Made by a program: the position numbers and the translations under genes. From JBDREC01 sp043820105 [NCBI: Pseudomonadota bacterium] (GTDB lineage: Bacteria > Bdellovibrionota_F > JAHFAK01): a stretch of DNA of 64,000 bases. The notes below the pieces were generated by a model. It searched no databases, was not told the DNA's origin, and was given only the letters and a program-made list of their open reading frames with translations. Of the stretch, positions 44,933 through 52,210 are shown one piece after another. Numbering within the stretch: the first letter of the stretch is position 1; the number at the start of each line of letters is the position of its first letter. Location of the stretch: the NCBI GenBank assembly GCA_043820105.1, contig JBDREC010000090.1:1-64000 (forward strand), written 5' to 3'.

Positions 44933-46165
44933 ATGTCTAGAGGAAAAATATTAGCAATGATTCTGGCAGGAGGGGAAGGCAAAAGGCTTGCTCCTCTTAC
45001 TAGAGACAGAGCAAAACCAGCAGTTCCCTTTGGTGGGAAATATAGGATTATAGACTTTGTGCTTAGCAATTTTGTTAATTCCGGCATTCTTAGAATAAAG
45101 GTTTTAACTCAATATAAGTCCTATTCATTAACTAATCATCTTATTCGAGGCTGGGCTCTTTCCCCATTTCTTGATAACTATGTTGAAGCTGTGCCTGCTC
45201 AAATGAGAAGAGGAAAGCACTGGTATCGTGGCAATGCTGATGCTATTTACCAAAGCATGAATATTATTACTGATGAAAGACCTGAGATTATAGCTGTTTT
45301 TGGCGGTGATCATATTTACAAAATGGACGTAAGGCAGATGGTCAATTTTCATGAAAAAAAGCTTGCTGATATGACTGTTGCTGCAATTCCTGTTCCAAAA
45401 GAATTGGCTAGTAGTTATGGAATTATTGAAGTTGATAATGATTGGAAAATGATAGGTTTTGAAGAAAAGCCTAAAGATCCAAAAACTATGCCTGGCAATA
45501 ATGACATGTGCCTTGCCTCAATGGGAAATTATGTTTTCTCGTCAGACCCTTTAATATGGGAGATTGAGCACGATGCTCAAAACGAAGATTCAGAACATGA
45601 TTTTGGAAAGAACATTGTAACAAATATGTTTGCAAAAGGAAAAGTATATGTTTATGACTTTTTCCAGAACAAAATTCCTAATCAACCAAAGTCTGAATTA
45701 GGCTATTGGCGTGATGTGGGAGATCTTGATATGTACTATCAGGCTAATATGGATCTTATTAGTGTTAATCCAATTTTTGATATATATAATGATCGATGGC
45801 CAATTCACTGTTCTATTCGAAAAAATCCGCCAACAAAATTTGTATTTTCAGACTATGCTAATCAAAGAGTAGGTGTAATGACTGATTCTCTGGTAGCAGG
45901 AGCTTGTATTATAAGTGGAGGTCATGTTCATAGGTCAATATTATTTCCCAATGTCAGGGTAAATAGTTACAGCAGAGTTGAAGATTCAATTGTTTTTGAT
46001 AATGTTAAAATTAATAGACACGCGAAAATTCGACGGGCCATTATAGATAAGAATGTTGTAATCCCAGAGGGCATGGAAATAGGATATGATCTGGAAAATG
46101 ATAAAAAACGCTTTCATGTTTCAAATGATGGAATTGTGGTAATTGCAAAAGGTACAAAACTTTAA
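44933..46165 (+). CDS. glgC: Glucose-1-phosphate adenylyltransferase
   Basis: 410 residues. Makes ADP-glucose, the committed step of glycogen synthesis. N-terminal nucleotidyltransferase motif [13 protein letters not shown] (about 10-22) with the [15 protein letters not shown] segment, the FGGDHIYKM substrate loop (about 123-131) and a C-terminal left-handed beta-helix. Starts 1 base after pckG stop, so the two are co-expressed. A GH57 glycosidase gene lies 12 kb downstream. Confidence 0.96.
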   Translation: MSRGKILAMILAGGEGKRLAPLTRDRAKPAVPFGGKYRIIDFVLSNFVNSGILRIKVLTQYKSYSLTNHLIRGWALSPFLDNYVEAVPAQMRRGKHWYRGNADAIYQSMNIITDERPEIIAVFGGDHIYKMDVRQMVNFHEKKLADMTVAAIPVPKELASSYGIIEVDNDWKMIGFEEKPKDPKTMPGNNDMCLASMGNYVFSSDPLIWEIEHDAQNEDSEHDFGKNIVTNMFAKGKVYVYDFFQNKIPNQPKSELGYWRDVGDLDMYYQANMDLISVNPIFDIYNDRWPIHCSIRKNPPTKFVFSDYANQRVGVMTDSLVAGACIISGGHVHRSILFPNVRVNSYSRVEDSIVFDNVKINRHAKIRRAIIDKNVVIPEGMEIGYDLENDKKRFHVSNDGIVVIAKGTKL

Positions 46166-46302
46166 CATTTTTTTGAGTGACTCGGGACATGGTTTACCTT
46201 TAATTTTTCAAAAAATATAAATTTTCCAGTTTTTAAAAAAAAGATTTTACTTCAATTTAAAATAAGCTCCTAATAATATAGATGTATTTATAAATCCAAA
46301 AA

Positions 46303-46320
46303 TTGGCACCTTTCTTGCTT
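46303..46320 (+). promoter_or_regulatory. Sigma54 promoter of the intergenic RNA candidate
   Basis: TTGGCACCTTTCTTGCTT: GG at 46305-46306, 10 bases, GC at 46317-46318; both boxes match consensus fully (TGGCAC, TTGCT). Predicted start about 46330. No protein gene is properly placed behind it. Confidence 0.82.
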
Positions 46321-46329
46321 TAAATAAAA

Positions 46330-46398
46330 TCACCGTTTCATAATATGTCCCCCAATTTATCTTAAGACCTGGATTTTTCCAGGTCTTAAGATTTTTAT
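46330..46398 (+). ncRNA. Candidate sigma54-driven small RNA
   Basis: From the predicted start to the end of a strong terminator is about 68 bases. The first ~30 bases are unstructured and contain GTCCCCCAATTTAT; the rest is a perfect 13-bp hairpin (46361-46373 with 46378-46390, loop TTTT) followed by ATTTTTATTT, a textbook intrinsic terminator. The C-rich stretch can pair, with one bulge, with the AAATGGG of the lipoprotein ribosome sites, so base-pairing control of that regulon is conceivable. Alternatively it is the leader of a lost gene with an attenuator. Unproven. Confidence 0.55.
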
Positions 46399-46399
46399 T
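46361..46399 (+). terminator. Strong intrinsic terminator
   Basis: Perfect 13-bp stem CTTAAGACCTGGA/TCCAGGTCTTAAG with a 4-base loop and a T-rich tail (ATTTTTATTT). About 195 bases after glgC, 43 bases after the sigma54 site; it can end both transcripts. Confidence 0.85.
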
Positions 46400-46512
46400 T
46401 ATGAAACAACTTTTTTAGGGGAGCATTTAAATTTGGGAATATGTTTAACCGAGAAGTATGTATAATTCCGGTTATAAAGAGCATTATTATTTAACTATTG
46501 TTAGGTGAAAAC
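46400..46512. other. Short gap before the interrupted gene
   Basis: AT-rich; includes AGGGGAGC and very short frames (5 and 17 codons) that I do not consider genes. Confidence 0.4.
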
Positions 46513-47159
46513 ATGTTTCCAAGCAAATGTATTAAGGTGATATTATTATCTTGTTTTCTGTTAATTTTCAATTTTTATTCATTAAACGCCACAATAAATA
46601 AAATATGGCTCATCTCCATTTTGAGTACCCACCAAGAATAATTATTCTGAAAATATAAAACACTGTTCTATCTATTCCATGATATTCAAATTGAAATAAA
46701 TATTTCTAGACATGAAACCATTGGATTAATCTTAGGATTATGATTATGATTAGGATTAAGATGAGGTTAATGATTTTTTGTGCTCTTCTTCTCAGATTTA
46801 ACTGAAAACTGCTGCTCTATTGTTTAGGTATTCAAATTGGAGATGATCCTAAAATATTTAGTCAAGAGCGGCTAATAACTTTATTTTCTGAACCAAACTC
46901 AGGATTTAAAATTCTTATTATTTACAAGCAGGAGCATGCTAAAAATGAAGATTATTTAAACTTTTTATGTCATAGTCCCAGCAAACCAGGGTATTATGGA
47001 TTGCCTTTTATACAGGTATTTAAAGATGGGAAATTAAAAAAAGCTATCAGGGGAAAACAAGCAGCTTTATCTGATTTAATAAAAGAAGCGCTGGAATCAG
47101 AGGATACTGCCTCAGATATTTCTTTAGAAGAGATTTTGATGAAAGTTTGCCAATGGTAG
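46513..47159 (+). pseudogene. Secreted thioredoxin-fold-like gene broken by a miniature element
   Basis: The ATG at 46513 (AGGTGA ahead) opens a clear signal peptide (MFPSKCIKVILL...), but the frame runs into the inserted element at 46607 and stops at about 46640. After the element, from 46858, an open frame continues to TAG at 47157. Removing the element and one 8-bp duplicate joins the halves in frame (TINKI-FSQERL) into a ~131-residue protein. The second half, YYGLPFIQVFKDGKLKKAIR, has the cis-Pro strand and last helix of a thioredoxin fold; no CxxC is present. The intact protein would have been periplasmic. Confidence 0.8.
46607..46849 (+). mobile_element. Complete miniature inverted-repeat element, copy A
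   Basis: 243 bp. Ends GGCTCATCTCCATTTTGAGT and, reversed, GGATCATCTCCAATTTGAAT; flanked by the perfect 8-bp duplication TAAAATAT (46599-46606 and 46850-46857). Non-coding interior with GATTATGATTAGGATTAAG repeats. It interrupts a secreted protein gene, which shows it transposed as a unit using a transposase supplied elsewhere. Confidence 0.9.
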
Positions 47160-47220
47160 AAATTTAATAAATCTAATTATTAATAATTAACGATTTGCTG
47201 AAAATATTTAATTATAAGGT

Positions 47221-48741
47221 CTATTCTTCTTCTTCCAATTCTTCATCGTTACCTGCAATTGCTTCTTCAAAAGTTGCTATATGAGGAACAGGCAACAAAG
47301 GCATGGCCTCTGGAAATACATTTATGCCGCATCCAGAGTATACGTCTGAGCCAACAAAAGTTAGACCTGTTATAACATAATCAATATTACCTAGATCAGC
47401 CGGTGAAAATCTCACCTCAATCCCTTCTGCATCTTGTTCGCCATCAAAATCAATGTTTTCCTGTTTATTATAAGCATTATCTTTAAACCAGGAATAATGA
47501 CCTGCATTATTTTTACCATAACCATCTTCTCTTAAATCCCTTCTTAGGATTTTGCCTTTAATATTGCAATCTGTACCTCCAAGATCAATACCAGTAAGTG
47601 CAAAGTCATCAGTAAATTCAAAGGAAGTAGTTTTATTGATTTCCTCATCACCTGAATCAGAGCTTTTATAGGCATAATTTGTATTGCTTGTTTCCTCTGG
47701 AAGTACGCAGGTTCCTTCACCATTTCGATTATCTACAATTTCTTGCTTTACACCTTCTGATAATCTGCCATCAGGTAGAATTTCCTTGTATTTTACAAGG
47801 ACACAACTGATGTGTTTTGTGTTAAACTCATTTCTCGTGGGTTCGGGAAAGGCAGCTAAAAAGTCCATTTCATAATCATCCATAACAGCTTCCAACTCAA
47901 ATCCTACTATAACGCTTTTATCGTCGGATTTTGATTTAATTTCAATTAAACTTTCATCTGCTCTGGCTCCAATTGTTGCAACAGCATCGATACACATTAT
48001 TTCAACTATTGGAGCGAGAGCTGGATTTAATAACCCTGATATACATAAAACAGAAGCGACCCCTAAGTCAGCTTGATTATCATCAACAAAGGTTTGAGGA
48101 TCCATTATCATATTTGATGTAGCTAAATCCAGTTTCCATCCTTCTGAAAGATTAGTATTGCACTCTTTAATTAGATGTTCAAAATAGACTTCAAACGAAA
48201 GAGATCCATCATTATAATATTCAGAGTAATATTCCATGCAACAAACATCTGGATCAATGGTATCAAGACATATGGAACAGTAACCATCGAGTTCTTGTTC
48301 GGGATTGTAGCAGAAAGGATAATTATCTTGACCATTTGGAATGCCATCTTCATCGTCATCTGATTCTTCACATACATCACCAACTCCATTATTATTTGAA
48401 TCTTTCTGGTCTGGGTTGGCGTCATATCTGCAATTATCTTTGGTATCACTGAATCCATCACCATCTGTATCAATATTATCATATTGTGCATAACAAGCAT
48501 CATTACAGCTTGCAAGGCCTTCAAGATCATCCTGACTAAACTCAATTGTGCATTCAACAAGGCAAGCTTCCAGATTATCTTTTGAACCACCTGGTGAGTC
48601 TGGGATGATCCCTGGTCCTGGATTTCCAGGTTGGCCAGCGCCACCTGGAGTTTGCTCTCTTGGTTCTCTGTTGCTTTTGCCACATGAAGCAAGACTTAGG
48701 ATTATGATTAGGATTATAATTAAGAATAATGATTTTTTCAT
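47221..48741 (-). CDS. TSP3-type lipoprotein with Pro/Gly linker
   Basis: 506 residues. Lipobox LASC, lipidated Cys20. A Pro/Gly-rich linker (about 27-54) precedes a thrombospondin type 3 region (about 94-145: DTDGDGFSDTKDNC, DSNNNGVGDVC, DDDEDGIPNGQDN) that should bind Ca2+. The remaining ~350 residues include modules such as FALTGIDLGGTDCNIKG and VITGLTFVGSDVYSGCG, similar in pattern to the C-terminal modules of the lipoprotein at 29398. The tail is acidic (EELEEEE). Ribosome site AAGGAGAG; own sigma54 promoter, the same control as the Gly-Asp lipoproteins. Confidence 0.82.
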   Translation of the reverse strand: MKKSLFLIIILIIILSLASCGKSNREPREQTPGGAGQPGNPGPGIIPDSPGGSKDNLEACLVECTIEFSQDDLEGLASCNDACYAQYDNIDTDGDGFSDTKDNCRYDANPDQKDSNNNGVGDVCEESDDDEDGIPNGQDNYPFCYNPEQELDGYCSICLDTIDPDVCCMEYYSEYYNDGSLSFEVYFEHLIKECNTNLSEGWKLDLATSNMIMDPQTFVDDNQADLGVASVLCISGLLNPALAPIVEIMCIDAVATIGARADESLIEIKSKSDDKSVIVGFELEAVMDDYEMDFLAAFPEPTRNEFNTKHISCVLVKYKEILPDGRLSEGVKQEIVDNRNGEGTCVLPEETSNTNYAYKSSDSGDEEINKTTSFEFTDDFALTGIDLGGTDCNIKGKILRRDLREDGYGKNNAGHYSWFKDNAYNKQENIDFDGEQDAEGIEVRFSPADLGNIDYVITGLTFVGSDVYSGCGINVFPEAMPLLPVPHIATFEEAIAGNDEELEEEE

Positions 48742-48790
48742 CTTTTCTCTCCTTGAAAATACTTTTTTGTCTTTGTTGATTTATTATATG

Positions 48791-48808
48791 AGCAAAGTTT
48801 GTGCCAAT
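48791..48808 (-). promoter_or_regulatory. Sigma54 promoter of the TSP3 lipoprotein at 48741
   Basis: Minus strand TTGGCACAAACTTTGCTC: GG (48805-48804), 10 bases, GC (48793-48792), full consensus at both boxes. Predicted start about 48780. I saw no clear leader hairpin here. Confidence 0.85.
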
Positions 48809-48902
48809 GTGAGAATATTTTAAAAGGATAGTAATAATAGATGGTTAGTTTTAACGTTTTGAGAGTCTTTTTTTCAAAATTGGGATTTATTTTGTTATTT
48901 GT

Positions 48903-49895
48903 TTAATATGGTAAACCCCTGTTTGTTGCAGGCGAGGTTTTTTGCAAGGAATCTTGTACCTCCTGAGATACTCTTATAAAACTTTGAGCTGATCTGTCTA
49001 TATCTGTCTGAGAATAATCTATTAAACTTAAACCATCTTCTTCTAAATTAAGAACAGCCAGTTCCAGTATATATTTATCACTTGGTCCAAAAGCGTCCCT
49101 GAATTTAACCTGGGCAAAATCTGTTAATTGTCCATGTGCTAAAGATAAGATAGTGATTATCTCTTTTCCTTTAAGTTCCCTTATAGATCCTGCTAAGTGT
49201 TCTACTGAATTACAAATATCTGTTCCTGTGCTTATTACTTTATCTGTATAAAAATCTGCTTTTTCAAGCAGGTCTTTTTTTGCCAGGTCTTCAATAATGT
49301 TTGTATCAAGTTTGATTCTACATGCTAAACTTTCAAGCCCTTGTTCTAGTTTTTCTTCAAAAAACTGCCTTTTATGTTTTTTATTGAAATAGTCTTCTAT
49401 TGCAACTTGTACTTCTTCTTTTGTAACAGCTTGGAAAGGATTTGAATCATCTGCTGGAAAGGATCTTAGATATAATCTATAGGTATTTGTATATCTTTTT
49501 TCTTTTTTTAGTTCAGCTCTTTCGTCAAACCATCCAAGATCATCTAATTCAATTAGAATTTTGGCATCACTACTGCCTGTAACTTCTAGCATAATTTGGT
49601 CAAGCTCTAATCTTCGTTCATCTGCATTAACTATTATATTATCAAGAAGTCCATTTAAGGTAATTCTATCATTAAAGTAATTTTCTTTAAAAAAAGTCAT
49701 GGTCTTTGATGATATGAGATAACCATTTGATGTTACAGTGTCTATATAATCGTGAACCATTTCATTAAATGGATCTGGAGTTACTCCTTCTGCTACTGGA
49801 TAAATTTCTCCAGCTGGTCGCCCAAATAAAAAAGCTGGTAATATTAAAATTGCTAAAACTAAAAAAAAGATTTTCTTAAAGAAATTAAGGCTCAT
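48903..49895 (-). CDS. Secreted protein of unknown function
   Basis: 330 residues with a signal peptide (about 1-25, ending FLFG) and no lipobox. Family not recognised. The mature part is mixed helix/strand, charged, with a single Cys pair (Cys residues near 192 and 228). A strong ribosome site (ACGGAGG) precedes the ATG, and a good sigma54-type site lies about 100 bases upstream, so it is probably co-regulated with the lipoproteins though on its own transcript. Confidence 0.7.
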   Translation of the reverse strand: MSLNFFKKIFFLVLAILILPAFLFGRPAGEIYPVAEGVTPDPFNEMVHDYIDTVTSNGYLISSKTMTFFKENYFNDRITLNGLLDNIIVNADERRLELDQIMLEVTGSSDAKILIELDDLGWFDERAELKKEKRYTNTYRLYLRSFPADDSNPFQAVTKEEVQVAIEDYFNKKHKRQFFEEKLEQGLESLACRIKLDTNIIEDLAKKDLLEKADFYTDKVISTGTDICNSVEHLAGSIRELKGKEIITILSLAHGQLTDFAQVKFRDAFGPSDKYILELAVLNLEEDGLSLIDYSQTDIDRSAQSFIRVSQEVQDSLQKTSPATNRGLPY

Positions 49896-49993
49896 ATGGC
49901 ACCTCCGTCTTAAATGGTTTATAAGAGTTTGGGAATCAAGATACTATTAGGATTTATTCTAAATCATAAAGCTATCTATTCGTATAATTTATT

Positions 49994-50010
49994 AGCAAGA
50001 TAGAAGCCAA
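49994..50010 (-). promoter_or_regulatory. Sigma54 promoter of the secreted protein at 49895
   Basis: Minus strand TTGGCTTCTATCTTGCTA: GG (50008-50007), 10 bases, GC (49996-49995); TTGCT is perfect, the -24 box is TGGCT instead of TGGCA. A small GATTTA/TAAATC hairpin lies downstream at about 49952-49966 in the leader. Confidence 0.65.
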
Positions 50011-50443
50011 AAAGCTTTGCCTTCTAAATTTAATAATTCTAGCTGCTTATCTTTGAATTTTACAGAATCTTTTTTTTAAAAGTATGCATTTTTTCATAAG
50101 ATTTTTAAAGATGTGATTTCCATGTCTCATGAAATCCCCATTAAAAATTGAAAATTGATTGTTGATTATTGATTATTTTGTTCTCCTACAAAGAATAATT
50201 TATCTGAAAATATAAAAAACTGTTCTATCTATTCCATGATATTCAAATTGAAATAAATACTTCTATATATGAAACCACTGGATTAATCTTAGAATTATGA
50301 TTAGGATTAATATGAGGCTAATGATTTTTGCGCTCTTCTTCTAAGATTTAACTGAAAACTGCTGCTCTATTGTTTTTAGGTATTCAAATTGGAGATGATC
50401 CTTATTTATCATGGCCTCCCACGCTCTTGGAAAAATAAAAAAT
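50011..50443. other. Intergenic stretch with heptamer repeats and element copy C
   Basis: No gene seen. It contains TTGATTA-type heptamers (about 50155-50178) directly before the miniature element copy at 50181-50401. Confidence 0.7.
50181..50401 (+). mobile_element. Miniature inverted-repeat element, copy C
   Basis: About 221 bp. The right end GGTATTCAAATTGGAGATGA is intact; the left end keeps CTCC but has lost about a dozen bases of the terminal repeat. Interior matches copy A closely. Flanks TTATTTTG and TTATTTAT agree at 6 of 8 bases, so the target duplication is eroded or unclear. Confidence 0.75.
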
Positions 50444-51889
50444 TTAATTATTATTCACAATATCTTGATAATATGTGTTTATTTCGGCTTCGTTGAGAAC
50501 TTCTGAATAGAGACGGAATTCTTTAATTATTCCTGAAAAATAATTTGCTATGTCATTATGTTTTCCCCAATATGCAACATTGCTTTCATCGCTATTTATT
50601 TTATATGCTCTACACGCCTGGCAAATTTGGTTTGATTCCAGGGTTTCATTGATAAAAATACTCAATTCACCATCGCTTAATGTAAGAGCTACTAGGTAAT
50701 CAGTGTTAGGAGTTAAGCTTCCAACTAAGTTGTCAGTTGAAATTTCTAAATCATTTTCATATCTGACTTTTGACCTAAGGCCATAATCTAAGCTTTCTTC
50801 ATTATATGTAAGCACTATGGCAATACTATTTGTTAAGGAAAATATTGGTAAGTTGCTATAATGTAGTCCCTCTATTTCATCAAAACTAAACCAAACTAGC
50901 ATAGAAAATTCATTTTGAATGGGGTAGGTAATATTATTATTATAACTTGCTTCTAAATAATAACTAGATCCATCAAAATATAAGCCTTTATTTTCATCCC
51001 AGCTTGAACTTCCGCCACTTACACTGGCATCAAAATTATTTAATGAATAGTCTTTAACTATGTTTCCTGCAAGTTCATCAAACTTTAAATAGTAAACCAG
51101 TGAGTTTTCAATTAAACTTTGAAATTCCGAATTATCTGTATTTTGGTTTTCTTCAGCTGTATTATTGTCTGTTTTATTATTAATGCTATTTGATGCAGTT
51201 GCTATAATTTGGCCAAGTTCATTTTCATTTAAACTAAGTTTTCCAAGATCAATCTCAGGCTCAACACTTGCTAGAGTAAGGTTTGATTGTGAATTCTCAT
51301 ATAGGGCTATTGCAAATCCAAGCTCTTTTTTTTCAGTTTCAAACTTGCTAGATTTTAAGTTTTCATTAAAAAGATCTTTTGTGAAATCATAAAATGGAAA
51401 TAGAATAAAAATTTTAAACTTGCTGTTTGTACTATAAAAAGAGGATTTAAGATTAAATTCTCCTGTTTGATTTTCAATAAGGGAAAAACTTGTTATGTTT
51501 TTAAGGTCATTTGCCATGAATAGATTTGATTCAATTTTTGTTTGGGTTAATTCATCATTAGTGGTTATAATAAATATGGCTCTATCAACACTAGTATTTT
51601 GTTTATTAAATTTAAAATAATTAGTAATATCTGGTCTAGGAATTCCGATTGGGGAAATAATACCATCTTTTAAATTTACTTCATCTTTGCTTAGCACTTC
51701 ATACTCTAGTAATATTTTTTCAAGCAGGGTGTTTTCTTGCGATGTGTCTAAACTTCCTGTTATATTAATATCAAATGTGGAAGAGTTTATTTCTTGACTG
51801 GACAGGTCATTTTCAAGGTCAGAATTGCTGCAATGGGTTGTTACTAAGATTTGGATTAATAAAAGAAATGCTAGTAATATGCTCTTCAT
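50444..51889 (-). CDS. Lipoprotein with LamG/concanavalin-like domain
   Basis: 481 residues from the ATG at 51889 (AGGGAACAG ahead; the ATG at 51904 lacks a site). Lipobox TTHC, Cys20. Residues ~25-230 are unassigned. The C-terminal ~220 residues form a LamG-like jelly roll: YYLKFDELAGNIVKDYSLNN at its start, LYFDGSSYYLEA, then the FSMLVWFSFDE and IKEFRLYSEVLNEAEINTYY segments that mark such domains. These bind sugars or proteins, so a surface adhesin or polysaccharide-binding role is plausible. No sigma54 site was found in front. Confidence 0.82.
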   Translation of the reverse strand: MKSILLAFLLLIQILVTTHCSNSDLENDLSSQEINSSTFDINITGSLDTSQENTLLEKILLEYEVLSKDEVNLKDGIISPIGIPRPDITNYFKFNKQNTSVDRAIFIITTNDELTQTKIESNLFMANDLKNITSFSLIENQTGEFNLKSSFYSTNSKFKIFILFPFYDFTKDLFNENLKSSKFETEKKELGFAIALYENSQSNLTLASVEPEIDLGKLSLNENELGQIIATASNSINNKTDNNTAEENQNTDNSEFQSLIENSLVYYLKFDELAGNIVKDYSLNNFDASVSGGSSSWDENKGLYFDGSSYYLEASYNNNITYPIQNEFSMLVWFSFDEIEGLHYSNLPIFSLTNSIAIVLTYNEESLDYGLRSKVRYENDLEISTDNLVGSLTPNTDYLVALTLSDGELSIFINETLESNQICQACRAYKINSDESNVAYWGKHNDIANYFSGIIKEFRLYSEVLNEAEINTYYQDIVNNN

Positions 51890-52210
51890 CTGTTCCCTAA
51901 TCATGGCTTATGCTTTATAATAGCTCCTCATATCATATGTTTTTAATCCTGTAAACAAAAAATTAACTTTCATTTGTATGTTAAATTTATAAGAATTTAT
52001 AATTTTTAGCAGCAATGAAATTTTAAAAAATTTAAAAATGCATAACATATCAATTAGATATCATATAATCTTTTATTAAAATTAAGTTATTTATTTATGA
52101 AATCAGGGTGTGTTTAGTGAATCGTTAATTTAAAAAAAGATTGCACTTTGTGTTTATATGCTGTACAGAGTCAAAAAACATCAAATATAGATATAGATAA
52201 AAAGGGCAGC
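51890..52210. other. Divergent intergenic stretch
   Basis: About 320 AT-rich bases between the LamG lipoprotein and the mosaic regulator, both transcribed outward. No gene, no GG-N10-GC site seen. An imperfect palindrome ATATCAATTAGATAT lies near 52046-52060. Confidence 0.5.

Noticed and set aside
52148-52210. Start of the mosaic regulator at 52148
   Set aside because: A non-ATG start without ribosome site; the ATG at 52211 has AAAGGG ahead and begins the recognisable domain.
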